NCBI GenBank assembly: GCA_029261535.1 | Contig: JAJDBF010000049.1 | Location: 1 to 59,115, forward strand | Direction: 5' to 3' | Length of the DNA: 59,115 bases | From: Nitrospinaceae bacterium | Lineage (GTDB): Bacteria > Nitrospinota > Nitrospinia > Nitrospinales > Nitrospinaceae | Shown here: piece by piece, positions 43,850 to 53,134 of the stretch | Layout: each line of letters opens with the position of its first letter | How positions within the stretch are numbered: the stretch's first letter is position 1 | Made by a program: the position numbers and the translations under genes | The notes under the pieces: model-generated | Told to the model about the DNA's origin: nothing | What the model saw: the letters and a program-made list of their open reading frames with translations, nothing else | The model's database searches: none

Positions 43850-45001
43850 CTAGCCCCACCGCAAGGTGGTGATGCGCTGGATTTCCAGAATCACATCCGG
43901 GTCCGTTTCATTGGCAAGAGTTTGCTTAAAAAAGGGACCGGCTTCGGTGCCCATCAATTCACCAAGTGCCCAGACCGCATGCGCCCGGATGAGCGGTTCC
44001 TTGTCCAAAAGTGCCCGCTGTAAAACGGGCACGACTTCTGCATCGCCGGAGTTGCCCAAAGCCACGGCCACGTTGCGCAACAATCCGCGTCGTTTGATTC
44101 GCTTCACCGGGCTTTTTCGGAACCGTTCGCGAAACCCGGCAGGGTCGAGGGCCATCAGTTCTGTCAGCAGACGGGTGCCAGACCGTTCCTGAAAAGCGGC
44201 TTCCGGGGTGGTCGTCGCGTCTTCATTCCAAGGACAGACGATCTGACAATCGTCACAACCGTAAACCCGGTTGCCAATGGCCTTTCTGAATTCCAGTGGA
44301 ATCACTCCCTTGTTCTCGATGGTGAGATACGAGATACAGCGGCGTGCATCGAGCACATAGGGCGCGACGATGGCACCAGTCGGGCAGATGTCGATGCAGG
44401 CGGTGCAGGGTCCGCAATAATTTTCTGCCGGATTCGAAAAGGGCAACAGCACATCGATCAAAATTTCTGAAAGGAAATACCAGGAGCCGACACCCTCGGT
44501 CAGCAGGTTGGTGTGTTTGCCAATCCACCCCAGTCCGGCCTGTTCCGCCAGTGCTTTTTCCGGTACCGGCCCGGTATCGACGTAGCGTCTGGTTGTGCAA
44601 CCGGGAAACAGTTTTTCAAGCTCCGTCTCCAAAACTTTCAGGCGTGGTTCGATGATGTCGTGATAATCCAGGTTCCAGCCATAGCAGGTGATGTCGCCCG
44701 TCGCCGTGTCGTTCAGATAATCCAACTGCCGCACTTGAGTTTGATAGTTGGTGCGCAGACAGATCACACTCTGGATTCCGGGCAGGACGCGATTGAGGTC
44801 GGAGCGTTTATCCCGTCCCCGCACCAGCCAGGCCATACTGCCGTGATAACCTTTCTTCAACCAATCGTCAAAAGGCGGCATCAGGTCGCTGGTGTCGGAC
44901 GGCGCAATGCCCATCGCATCGAACCCGATCTTCCGCGCCGCTGATTCAAGCTGACTTACCTTAGTCTTCATTTCCGTTTTGGAAACGGATTGCTCACTCA
45001 T
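43850..45001 (-). CDS. queG: Epoxyqueuosine reductase
   Basis: 383 residues. Cobalamin-binding N-terminal part with AWLVRGRDKRSDLNRVLPGIQSVICL, then two [4Fe-4S] sets, CGPCTACIDICPTGA and DDCQIVCPWN, and a C-terminal HEAT-like repeat (LLDKEPLIRAHAVWALGELMG). Reduces epoxyqueuosine to queuosine in tRNA, the last step of the pathway to which queC belongs. The final residues and stop (TTLRWG) are encoded by a REP-like hairpin (43856-43869), so the C-terminus has been remodelled by the repeat. Confidence 0.96.
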   Translation of the reverse strand: MSEQSVSKTEMKTKVSQLESAARKIGFDAMGIAPSDTSDLMPPFDDWLKKGYHGSMAWLVRGRDKRSDLNRVLPGIQSVICLRTNYQTQVRQLDYLNDTATGDITCYGWNLDYHDIIEPRLKVLETELEKLFPGCTTRRYVDTGPVPEKALAEQAGLGWIGKHTNLLTEGVGSWYFLSEILIDVLLPFSNPAENYCGPCTACIDICPTGAIVAPYVLDARRCISYLTIENKGVIPLEFRKAIGNRVYGCDDCQIVCPWNEDATTTPEAAFQERSGTRLLTELMALDPAGFRERFRKSPVKRIKRRGLLRNVAVALGNSGDAEVVPVLQRALLDKEPLIRAHAVWALGELMGTEAGPFFKQTLANETDPDVILEIQRITTLRWG

Positions 45002-45058
45002 GTTGTTTTTGCTATCCTCAAATCAAATTTTTGCATCCACGCTGGAGACCTGCACCGC

Positions 45059-46003
45059 ATGTCGAAAACCGCGTACCTGTACGATCCATTATACCTTGAG
45101 CACGAGACCGGTCAGCATCCGGAATGTCCGTCGCGCCTGCAATCGATCAATCGCAAGCTGGAAGTCTCCGACCTGTTTGGTCGCCTTGAAAAACCCGCTC
45201 CGCGCAAAGCGACACTCAACGACATCGCCCGCGTGCACGACGCCGGTCACGCGCCCATGGTGGCCCGCGCCTGCGAAGAAGGCGTGCATCAGCTTGACGG
45301 CGACACCTCGATCAGTACGCGTTCGTATGAAGCGGCCCTGCTCAGTGCCGGTGCCGGGCTCGTCGCGGTGGACCTTGTCGTCGATGGAAACTGTGACAAC
45401 GCTTTTTGCGCCGTGCGGCCCCCCGGTCACCACGCGGAACACGACCGCGCCATGGGGTTTTGCCTGTTCAACAATGTCGCCGTCGCCGCCCGCTATGCAC
45501 AGCAAGTCAAAGGCCTCGAACGCGTGTTCATTTTTGACTGGGACGTGCACCACGGCAACGGCAGTCAGCATTCTTTTTATTCCGACCCCACTGTTTTTTA
45601 CAGTAGCACCCACCAGTATCCGTTCTATCCCGGCACCGGCGCAGAAGATGAAACCGGCACCGGCGATGGCCTGGGGGCCACGCTGAATTTTCCCATGAGA
45701 CCTTACGCAAGCGATGACGACTACTTGGGTATTGTCGAAAACCGATTGATCCCGAGCATGCAAAAGTTCAAGCCAGACCTTATCATTATCTCCGCCGGAT
45801 TCGACGCGCATCAGGATGACCCTCTGGCTCAGATCAATCTCAGTTCGGAATGTTTCGGCAAGATGACCACCCTGATCCGCAAAGCCGCCAACGAGCTGTG
45901 CGCCGGAAGGCTCATCTCCATGCTGGAAGGTGGATACAATCTCGATGCCCTGGCCGATTCTGTGCATCACCACCTGCAACAATTATCCGCCGATAGTGAA
46001 TGA
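45059..46003 (+). CDS. Histone-deacetylase-family (acetoin utilisation AcuC-like) amidohydrolase
   Basis: 314 residues from the ATG at 45059. Class II-type HDAC pattern: LEHETGQHPECPSRL near the N-terminus, RPPGHHAEHDRAMGFCLFNNVAVAA (tandem catalytic histidines), IFDWDVHHGNGSQ (zinc ligands Asp and His), IISAGFDAHQDDPL (third ligand) and EGGYNLDALA. Removes acetyl or other acyl groups from lysines or polyamines. Divergent from queG with a 57-base gap. Confidence 0.93.
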   Translation: MSKTAYLYDPLYLEHETGQHPECPSRLQSINRKLEVSDLFGRLEKPAPRKATLNDIARVHDAGHAPMVARACEEGVHQLDGDTSISTRSYEAALLSAGAGLVAVDLVVDGNCDNAFCAVRPPGHHAEHDRAMGFCLFNNVAVAARYAQQVKGLERVFIFDWDVHHGNGSQHSFYSDPTVFYSSTHQYPFYPGTGAEDETGTGDGLGATLNFPMRPYASDDDYLGIVENRLIPSMQKFKPDLIIISAGFDAHQDDPLAQINLSSECFGKMTTLIRKAANELCAGRLISMLEGGYNLDALADSVHHHLQQLSADSE

Positions 46004-46005
46004 CC

Positions 46006-46042
46006 GCCTTGCGATTAACAGGCAAGGCCGTTTGCATTTTTT
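46006..46042 (+). terminator. Possible intrinsic terminator after the HDAC-like gene
   Basis: Imperfect stem CCGCCTTG / CAAGGCCG followed by TTTGCATTTTTTC. It falls only three bases past the stop and would leave the GT2 gene needing its own promoter. Confidence 0.4.
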
Positions 46043-46051
46043 CATGACCGC

Positions 46052-46774
46052 GTGATTTCAAACAACCCTCAACAAACCAACCTTGTGAAACTTTCAATCG
46101 TCATTCCTGTTTATAACGAAAAAGCCACCTTACTGGAGTTGGTGAAACGGGTTGAAGCGGTGGATTATGAGAAAGAAATCATTCTGGTCGATGACGCATC
46201 CACCGATGGTTCGCGTGAAATTCTACAGAATGAAATCGAAGGCAAGGGTGGCGCGGTAGTGTTGTATCACAAACGCAATCGAGGCAAGGGCGCGGCACTT
46301 CGCACCGGCTTTGCCAAAACCACCGGCGATATTGTGATCGTGCAGGATGCTGATCTGGAATATGATCCAAAAGATTATGCGGTATTGATCGGCCCGATTC
46401 TCGACGGTCGAGCCGATGTTGTGTTCGGCTCACGATTCCTCGGCGGCCCGCATCGCGTTTTATTTTTCTGGCATTACGTCGGCAACCTGTTTCTCACCAT
46501 GTTGTCCAACGTCATGACCAATATCAACCTCTCGGACATGGAAACCTGCTACAAGGTGTTCCGGCGCGAGGTCTTGAATGACATCACCCTGACCTGCGAC
46601 CGCTTCGGGTTTGAACCGGAATTCACGGCAAAAATCGCACGCAAGCGGTTTCGTATTTACGAGGTGCCCATTTCCTACAGTGGGCGCGACTATTCGGAAG
46701 GCAAGAAGATCGGCTGGAAGGACGGTGTCGCCGCTATCTGGTTTATTATCAGGTTTAGGTTTTTCTCAAAATAA
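46052..46774 (+). CDS. Glycosyltransferase family 2 (dolichol-phosphate-mannose-synthase-like)
   Basis: 240 residues from a GTG at 46052 (another GTG at 46085 starts at [11 protein letters not shown]). GT-A fold: [18 protein letters not shown], the metal-site [43 protein letters not shown] (DAD) and the acceptor-side [21 protein letters not shown]. The last element is characteristic of polyprenyl-phosphate glycosyltransferases. There is no C-terminal membrane domain. It probably glycosylates a lipid carrier for envelope polysaccharide. Confidence 0.9.
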   Translation: MISNNPQQTNLVKLSIVIPVYNEKATLLELVKRVEAVDYEKEIILVDDASTDGSREILQNEIEGKGGAVVLYHKRNRGKGAALRTGFAKTTGDIVIVQDADLEYDPKDYAVLIGPILDGRADVVFGSRFLGGPHRVLFFWHYVGNLFLTMLSNVMTNINLSDMETCYKVFRREVLNDITLTCDRFGFEPEFTAKIARKRFRIYEVPISYSGRDYSEGKKIGWKDGVAAIWFIIRFRFFSK

Positions 46775-46836
46775 AAAAGAGGAAACAGAGTTTTGCCGTC
46801 GGCGTAACCTCTCGCAATCAACTGACGTGAGAAATA

Positions 46837-48186
46837 TCAGGGCGAACTATTTTTTTTGAACATGTCACTTTCAAATACTTTTGTCTCACGCGCCACCAGC
46901 CCACTGAGCACCAACAAGCCGATGAGATTGGGCACGGCCATGAGGGCGTTCATAGCATCCGATAAATTCCACACGAGTTCGATTTTCATGACGGCACCGA
47001 CATATACAAATACCACCCAGGCATAGCGGTACCCCATCACCCAACGCTGGCGGGTGAGGTATTCAAAACATTTTTCTCCGTAATAGCCCCAGCCGAGAAT
47101 TGTCGAGAACGCGAAAACCACCACAGCAAAGGTGATGAGGGTTTCTCCGGCTGAGCCCAGACCTTGTGCAAACGCCAGTTGAGTGAGGTGCACCCCGGTC
47201 TCTCCACTTTGCCAGACACCGGTGACCGCCAACACCAGCCCGGTAAGTGAACAGACCACCAACGTGTCAATAAAAGTTCCTGTCATAGAGACCAACGCCT
47301 GGGTGCCGGGCTGATTGGTTTTTGCGGCGGCGGCGGCGATGGGCGCACTGCCGAGACCCGATTCGTTTGAGAACAATCCACGTGCAACACCAAAACTGAT
47401 CGCCTGCGCCACTGTGGCTCCGGCAAAACCACCGACGGCGGCCTGACCCGTGAACGCACTTTTGAATAGCAGTACCAGCCCCGCCGGAATCTCTGTCCAA
47501 TGCCGGAGGATAATGACCATCGAACCGATAAAATATATCGCCACCATGAAAGGCACGAGGAGGATCACCACTTTGGCAATGCGTTTGACTCCACCAACGA
47601 CCACCAGCCAGGTGAGTGCTGAAAGCGTGAGACCGATGGTCACAGGAGACAGTCCGGTAACACTGTTTATGGCGGCAGAGGTGGTGTTGGCCTGCACCAT
47701 GTTGCCAATCCCAAACGCGGCGAGGGCACCAAAAAAAGCAAACGCCCAGGCCAGACGCGGCGTGTTCATTCCGTTTTTCAAATAATACATGGGGCCGCCG
47801 GAAATTTCCCCGGAGCAATTGACTTCACGAAAGCGTACTGCGAGAAACGCTTCGGCATATTTGGTCGCCATCCCGAACAAGGCGGTGACCCACATCCACA
47901 CCACAGCACCCGGCCCACCCGAGGCGACCGCCGTAGCCACACCGGCGATGTTGCCCACCCCGACTGTGGCCGCCAGAGAAATCATCAAGGCACCAAAATG
48001 CGAGATATCCCCTGGGCCGGAATGATCTTTTGAAATCACCAAACGCAAGGCACGACCGAGCAAACGAAACTGTATACCGCGCAGACAAATGGTCAGCCAC
48101 ACACCGGTGCCCACCAGCAGAACCAGTAACCACGGGCCCCACAACAGGTCGCGCACCACGGCAATGAATTGCGTTAACGATTCCAT
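46837..48186 (-). CDS. Alanine/glycine:cation symporter (AGCS family)
   Basis: 449 residues from the ATG at 48186. About 11 membrane helices. AGCS motifs: GDISHFGALMISLAATVGVGNIAGVATAVASGGPGAVVWMWVTALFGMATKYAEAFLAVRFRE, GGPMYYLKNG, and RGLFSNESGLGSAPIAAAAAKTNQP. Imports alanine, glycine or D-alanine with Na+ or H+. I checked upstream for a glycine riboswitch and saw none. Confidence 0.95.
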   Translation of the reverse strand: MESLTQFIAVVRDLLWGPWLLVLLVGTGVWLTICLRGIQFRLLGRALRLVISKDHSGPGDISHFGALMISLAATVGVGNIAGVATAVASGGPGAVVWMWVTALFGMATKYAEAFLAVRFREVNCSGEISGGPMYYLKNGMNTPRLAWAFAFFGALAAFGIGNMVQANTTSAAINSVTGLSPVTIGLTLSALTWLVVVGGVKRIAKVVILLVPFMVAIYFIGSMVIILRHWTEIPAGLVLLFKSAFTGQAAVGGFAGATVAQAISFGVARGLFSNESGLGSAPIAAAAAKTNQPGTQALVSMTGTFIDTLVVCSLTGLVLAVTGVWQSGETGVHLTQLAFAQGLGSAGETLITFAVVVFAFSTILGWGYYGEKCFEYLTRQRWVMGYRYAWVVFVYVGAVMKIELVWNLSDAMNALMAVPNLIGLLVLSGLVARETKVFESDMFKKNSSP

Positions 48187-48347
48187 CAAATTTCAGGAAA
48201 TGGCAAAGGGGAGACCCGGCAGAATTACCGGCGTGAAAAACACTGGTTTCAAGAAGGTCTTATTAAACGCGATAGTTCCTGTTCTGGCGACGACTGCATT
48301 TCTAAAGCCACCATGTACAAAACTGGAAAAATCCTGGCTGAAGTTTT

Positions 48348-49028
48348 TTATTTTTTTACGGGTTTCTCTTTGGCTTTCTTTTCTTGTTCTTGTTCTTTCT
48401 TTTTTTCCTCGGATTTTTTCTCTGCCGTTTCCAGCACTGAGATGAGGCCAGGATTGGCAGAGACCTCGGACTTCACTCGTTTGATGGTGTTCGCCGCACT
48501 CAACTTTCTCATCCAGTTGGGATTCTCCTCGGCGGCACTCAAAGTCGCATCGATATGAGCCACCACTTTTTGGAGAGAGGGAACCGCACTCCCTTCAAGC
48601 ATCGTTTTGGCATTCTTTCGCTCAACATTCAAGGCACTGAACTTTTTGCCAAACGCTCTGAGGCCGGTGGGTGTGTGGTAAGAAGTGTCCCCATCCTTGG
48701 CAAATTGCATTTCCTTTTTCAGGAAAGCTTTGGCCTTCTGAATTTTCGCAAGATCCGCTTTGGAAAGAATATCCTTGTCCTTGCTTTTGCTACTGGAACT
48801 TTTTGCAGGAGAATCGGGAGTTTGCGAAGTCCCGGTTGACCGAATACTTCTCATCTTGCCCTGATCGCGGAATTTCCTGGGAATTTTGCTGAGGTCATTA
48901 GTGAAGTGGGTTTTGCCTGAATCATCAGTCCATTTAATGATTCCTGCCTGTGCAAAATTGCCTGCGCCCGCAACAACTCCTGTAAACAGAGCGATCATCA
49001 GGCAAGCTGTAAATTTTTTTGGCGACAT
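48348..49028 (-). CDS. Exported DUF4124-type protein
   Basis: 226 residues from the ATG at 49028, preceded by GGAGGA. Signal peptide (FTACLMIALFTGVVAGAGNFAQA), then IIKWTDDSGKTHFTNDLSKIP, the short DUF4124 motif (KWTD..G..HFTN) near the N-terminus of many Gram-negative envelope proteins. The rest is a charged, helix-rich segment and a lysine/glutamate-rich coiled-coil-like tail (EKKSEEKKKEQEQEKKAKEK). Function unknown. Periplasmic. Confidence 0.78.
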   Translation of the reverse strand: MSPKKFTACLMIALFTGVVAGAGNFAQAGIIKWTDDSGKTHFTNDLSKIPRKFRDQGKMRSIRSTGTSQTPDSPAKSSSSKSKDKDILSKADLAKIQKAKAFLKKEMQFAKDGDTSYHTPTGLRAFGKKFSALNVERKNAKTMLEGSAVPSLQKVVAHIDATLSAAEENPNWMRKLSAANTIKRVKSEVSANPGLISVLETAEKKSEEKKKEQEQEKKAKEKPVKK

Positions 49029-49183
49029 CGTATTTTCCTCCTGCCCCTTATGCAAACACCGGGAGTGAAAAGGTCTTTCCCGAATTATATCAACGTCCTG
49101 CCAAGTCTGCTATACTTTATATATCTATCGGTTTGCCATGTAACTTTTGTCTTCAAACCACCCATTTAAATAATTGAGATATT

Positions 49184-49600
49184 ATGGAATCCAACAATCT
49201 GCGTTTTGTTAACGACAATGTTTATGATCTGGCGCAGGAAGACCGCGTGGTCAGTTCCTATCTGTACGACAAGTACGGCGAGCAAATTTGCCGATTGAAA
49301 GGGTTGATGGTCGACCCTGAAACATGGGAAGTGCGCTATGCCGTGTTCGTCGATGGCGGTTTTCTTTTCACCGATGGCAAAACCGTTCTCCTGCCGCGCC
49401 CCCTGTTTTATGTGATCGACATGGGCAAGATCAAAACTAACTGGTCGCGGGAATCGCTTCAACATGCCCCCACCATCGAGTCTGTGGAAGATGTCAGCCT
49501 AAAAGATGAACGCGCCATCCTGAGCTACTTCGATCTGTCCCCCTATTGGGAAGATGCCCCCACCGACACTGAAGTAGCCACCGAAGAAACCACTGAGTGA
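49184..49600 (+). CDS. PRC-barrel-like domain protein
   Basis: 138 residues, no signal peptide. SSYLYDKYGEQICRLKGLMVDPETWEVRYAVFVDGGFLFTDGKTVLLPRPLFYVID has the order of strands of a PRC-barrel (as in RimM C-terminal and photosynthetic reaction-centre H subunit). An acidic C-terminal tail follows. PRC-barrel proteins of this size are often stress-related or bind RNA or membranes; the role here is unknown. Convergent with the SDR gene, 6 bases away. Confidence 0.72.
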   Translation: MESNNLRFVNDNVYDLAQEDRVVSSYLYDKYGEQICRLKGLMVDPETWEVRYAVFVDGGFLFTDGKTVLLPRPLFYVIDMGKIKTNWSRESLQHAPTIESVEDVSLKDERAILSYFDLSPYWEDAPTDTEVATEETTE

Positions 49601-49606
49601 CCCTTT

Positions 49607-50335
49607 TCAACACCTGTTAAAAATAAAATCCGGCACACATTTTAGGACCCAGGCAACGAGACGCCAGCGCCGGGTGATGTAGGCGTGATTTTTTTTAGCG
49701 CGGATCGCCTGAACAATCTGCTCCGCCGCCTGATCCGCCGTGCAAACCCAGTAGGCATTGCGAGCATCGATCATGGGTGTGTCAACGAATCCCGGCTTGA
49801 TATCGGTCACGGTGATCGGTAGTTTGTTGTGGGTCACCATCTGCTGGAGACCTGCAAGGTAACTTGATATAAATGACTTGGATGCAAAATACGCCGGGGC
49901 CTTGCGATTGCCACGGATAGCGGCGATCGATGAAATCCCGACAAAATGCCCGCCTCCCTGCTCCTTGAAATATTTCATCGCCAGGTTAGCGAGCAAAGTA
50001 AACCCCTCCACATTGGTCGCAACCGTTTTTATTTCTTTGGCCACGTCGAGTTCCGGGTTCTGGTAACCGACACCTGCATTGTAAATGATGAGATCGACTT
50101 GCTCCATCCTGCCAATCAAATTGTTCAACTGTTCTTCGGCCTGAGGACGGGTGACATCCATTTTCTGAACGAAGCAATCTTCTCCGATTTCACGTTGAAG
50201 CTCCTCCAACTTAGCCGTGCGCCGTCCGGTAATTCCAACGCGGTATCCCGCGCGAGACAATACCTGTGCGAGGCTCCAGCCAATACCCGAGGTCGCGCCG
50301 ATCACAATCGCTTTTTTAACGTAGGATGAAGACAT
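49607..50335 (-). CDS. Short-chain dehydrogenase/reductase
   Basis: 242 residues. Classical SDR: cofactor motif GATSGIGWSLA, basic residues at GRRTAKLEE favouring NADPH, IYNAGVGYQ (NNAG equivalent), catalytic serine in GISSIAAIRG, YFASK, and IKPGFVDTPM. The C-terminal RRWRLVAWVLKCVPDFIF is an amphipathic or membrane-touching segment seen in YqjQ/DltE-like SDRs that act on lipids. Substrate unknown. Confidence 0.9.
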   Translation of the reverse strand: MSSSYVKKAIVIGATSGIGWSLAQVLSRAGYRVGITGRRTAKLEELQREIGEDCFVQKMDVTRPQAEEQLNNLIGRMEQVDLIIYNAGVGYQNPELDVAKEIKTVATNVEGFTLLANLAMKYFKEQGGGHFVGISSIAAIRGNRKAPAYFASKSFISSYLAGLQQMVTHNKLPITVTDIKPGFVDTPMIDARNAYWVCTADQAAEQIVQAIRAKKNHAYITRRWRLVAWVLKCVPDFIFNRC

Positions 50336-50780
50336 AATTTTTTAGTGGTTCACTCTAATCATTATGGTCAGCCTGCCACTCCACTTCAAGACGGCGCACG
50401 GGAACCATTCTGCGATGCGCTTTGATATTCCCTCTTTTTAAAGAGGGACGCGAAGGTGCTGGCGCGGAGCCTGTCGAAGGGGCCAGCAAAGAACAGGGTG
50501 ATTTGAACAACTTCGCATACATCACAAAACTTCAGGACCCGGGAAAAACGCATCGAAAAAAAAAGGTAAAATCCCCCCAGCCCCCTTCGGAGAAGGGGGA
50601 GCAAAGTCCAGCCCAAAAAATAAAGTCCAGGGCGAGATTCTTCTCTCCACGGAGTTTATCCTGAGCCTGCCGAAGGGTTTCGCTCAGAATGACATGCTGT
50701 GGTTTTTGTTGCCCCCACGCCAGTGGGTGGTTATGAGGTTTGTATTAAAATCCCAGTTGTATCGCCCTAACAGTTGCCCG
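50336..50780. repeat. Gene-free repeat cluster upstream of the SDR gene
   Basis: Framework ACCATTCTGCGATGCGCTTTG, a TCCCTCTTTTTAAAGAGGGA palindrome (50441-50460), a CCTGTCGAAGG unit, a CCCCTTCGGAGAAGGGGG hairpin (50583-50600), a degraded MITE core (about 50622-50695) and a CCCAC-GCCA-GTGGG hairpin (50714-50727), then the TATTAAAATCCCAGTTGTAT module. No gene is seen. Confidence 0.82.
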
Positions 50781-51869
50781 TTAGCCCCCACGCAAGTGGG
50801 AGGTACGTTCGAGTAAGGCCTCGACCGCATAGGCTACCTGCGTCACGCTGATATCTTCCAGACAAAATGGTTTTTTATGCGGTGACGGTTTGCAGTCCTT
50901 GAAAAATTTATGGCGGCAGGGCGAACAATCGAAATTCAGCGTGACCAACTCCTTGCGTTCCTTCGCGATAAGAGGGTCCGTTGTTTTGGGATGACCGGGG
51001 CCAAACAAACCCACCACCGGCGTGTCAATCATCGCGGCGAAGTTCATCAGGCCGCTGTCGTTTGCTACCAGCAGTCTGCAGTTTTTCAGAATGCCCGCCA
51101 CCAGCTGCAGGTTCAACCCGGCGAATATGAACACCTTTTCTTTGGGGCAGAAGCGGCTCACTTTTTCGAGCAGAGGCCTCTCCCCACGACTGCCCATCAG
51201 CAATATTTTGGCATTTTTTTCCTTGATCAGTTTTTGACACAAAATGCCAAAGCGTTCCGTGTGCCAGCTTTTTTCCGGTTTGGAAGCACCCGGCGAAACG
51301 GCGATCAGACAATCGTCAGAGCCCATGCCCATGCGCTCCAGCAGTTCACCCTGTTGACGCACAGCCTCCCTGGTTATCAGTTCGGGAAAGGTGCGCGTCA
51401 CCTCGTCCACCCCAAAAGGTTTGACGATACCCGCATAATAATCGGTGCCATGGATGGAACGCGATTCTTTCACCACCGGCAGGGGATCGGTCAATAGAAA
51501 ATTTCGGCCATCGGTTTCGTAGCCGATTCTACGGGGCGCACCGGACAGGAGCGCGAGCCACGCCGAGCGTATGGAGTTGGGGAATAGAACTGCCAGATCA
51601 AAATGATATTTTCTAAGTCCAAAAGCAAAGCGGATCTGACTGAACGTCCCGCTACCGGGTTGGTGTGGAAACGGAATAACGCAATCGATGTCCGGATGGT
51701 TCACCAGAAATTCGTTGGATGGAGGCCGTACCAGTGCCGTGATGCGGGCCTCGGGATAATGCTTGCGCAGGGCCTGAACCGTGGGCAGTGCGAACACAAC
51801 ATCGCCTATCCAGTTTGGCATCCAAACCAGAAGGTGCTTTACGTTTTTTGGAGGGGCTTGTTCTTGCAT
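50781..51869 (-). CDS. waaF: Lipopolysaccharide heptosyltransferase II
   Basis: 362 residues. GT-B glycosyltransferase family 9: HLLVWMPNWIGDVVFALPTVQALRKHYPEARIT at the N-terminus, AVSPGASKPEKSWHTERF, and VANDSGLMNFAAMIDTPVVGLFGPGHPKTTDPL with the NDSGLMH-like motif. A cysteine pattern CSPCRHKFFKDC near the end is also typical. Adds heptose to the LPS inner core, evidence for a Gram-negative envelope. The last residues and stop (TSHLRGG) are encoded by a REP-like hairpin at 50787-50800. Confidence 0.92.
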   Translation of the reverse strand: MQEQAPPKNVKHLLVWMPNWIGDVVFALPTVQALRKHYPEARITALVRPPSNEFLVNHPDIDCVIPFPHQPGSGTFSQIRFAFGLRKYHFDLAVLFPNSIRSAWLALLSGAPRRIGYETDGRNFLLTDPLPVVKESRSIHGTDYYAGIVKPFGVDEVTRTFPELITREAVRQQGELLERMGMGSDDCLIAVSPGASKPEKSWHTERFGILCQKLIKEKNAKILLMGSRGERPLLEKVSRFCPKEKVFIFAGLNLQLVAGILKNCRLLVANDSGLMNFAAMIDTPVVGLFGPGHPKTTDPLIAKERKELVTLNFDCSPCRHKFFKDCKPSPHKKPFCLEDISVTQVAYAVEALLERTSHLRGG

Positions 51870-51880
51870 CGACGCTGGCC

Positions 51881-53134
51881 CTATTTCACTCGCTTGATGG
51901 TCGCTCCCAGACGGGACATTTTTTTCTCCATGGACACATAACCGCGATCAATATGATACACCCGGGAAACGATGGTCTCCCCTTTTGCGGCAAGCGCCGC
52001 CAGCACCAGCGAGGCACTGGCGCGAAGATCGGTGGCCATCACCGGGGCACCACTCAATTGCTTCACCCCGCGCACCACTGCGGTGTGTCCTTCAATGAGG
52101 ATGTCGGCCCCGAGTCGTTTGAGTTCGGCGGCGTGCATGAACCGGTTTTCAAACACGGTTTCCATGATAACACTTTGACCTTCAGCCAAAGTCATCAAGG
52201 CCATGAACTGGGCTTGCACATCGGTGGGGAATCCCGGATGCGGTTGGGTCCGGATATTGACCGACTGCACCGGGCCATTCGCCTTGACATACAACACACC
52301 GTCGCCTGTTTGAACCGTGACACCTGCTTCCCGTAACTTGAGCACCACCGGCTCGACATGATTGGGAAAACAATTCTGCACTTCAATCTCCCCGCCAGTG
52401 ATCGCCCCGGCGATCAAGTAAGTCGCCGCTTCGATGCGATCGGGAAAGATGCAGCAGTCAATCGGCTCAAGGGACGACACGCCCTGAATGACGATGGTGT
52501 CGCTTCCTGCATCTTTAATTTTCGCGCCGGATTGATTGAGCACCTCGGCAAGGAAAGACACCTCCGGCTCGCGCGCGGCATTTTCCAGAACCGTTTCACC
52601 TTCCGCGAGAGTCGCGGCCATCATCAGATTCTGCGTGCCGGTGACACTCACCGTGTCGAAACAATAATGAGCCCCTACCAGTTTTTTGGCACGCGCGTGG
52701 ATGTAACCTTCATTCACATGGATTTCCGCGCCGAGGGCTTCGAGTCCCTTGATGTGCAGGTCGATGGGCCGCGCTCCAATGGCACACCCGCCGGGAAGCG
52801 AAACTTTAGCTTCGCCCAAACGGGCAAGCAGTGGACCCAGCACCAGACAGGAGGCACGCATGGTGGAAACGAGATCATAGCGGGCTTCCGTTTTCTTCAG
52901 GGGTTCCGAGTTGATCACGACTTCATCCTTTTCCCAGGACTCGATTACTCCACCCAGATCACGGATCAAGTCCAGCATGGTGGCGACATCCTTCACTCTC
53001 GGCGCGTTGGTCACCCGATTGCGACCACGGGTGAGGAGGGTCGCCGCCAGCACTGGCAGCACCGCGTTCTTGGCACCGCTGATAGAAACCGCTCCGCGCA
53101 GAGGCTGGCCTCCCTGAATCACAATTTTATCCAT
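51881..53134 (-). CDS. murA: UDP-N-acetylglucosamine 1-carboxyvinyltransferase
   Basis: 417 residues. EPSP-synthase-like fold. The N-terminal [17 protein letters not shown], the catalytic cysteine C117 in [24 protein letters not shown] (fosfomycin target; Cys, not Asp), and [21 protein letters not shown]. First committed step of peptidoglycan synthesis. It overlaps prmC by 8 bases and is followed 11 bases later by waaF, making an envelope section at the end of the rho cluster. Confidence 0.97.
   Translation of the reverse strand: MDKIVIQGGQPLRGAVSISGAKNAVLPVLAATLLTRGRNRVTNAPRVKDVATMLDLIRDLGGVIESWEKDEVVINSEPLKKTEARYDLVSTMRASCLVLGPLLARLGEAKVSLPGGCAIGARPIDLHIKGLEALGAEIHVNEGYIHARAKKLVGAHYCFDTVSVTGTQNLMMAATLAEGETVLENAAREPEVSFLAEVLNQSGAKIKDAGSDTIVIQGVSSLEPIDCCIFPDRIEAATYLIAGAITGGEIEVQNCFPNHVEPVVLKLREAGVTVQTGDGVLYVKANGPVQSVNIRTQPHPGFPTDVQAQFMALMTLAEGQSVIMETVFENRFMHAAELKRLGADILIEGHTAVVRGVKQLSGAPVMATDLRASASLVLAALAAKGETIVSRVYHIDRGYVSMEKKMSRLGATIKRVK

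Noticed and set aside
48187..48347. Glycine riboswitch upstream of the alanine/glycine symporter
   Set aside because: No tandem aptamer-like consensus (GGAGA...CCGAAG) could be found in the leader.
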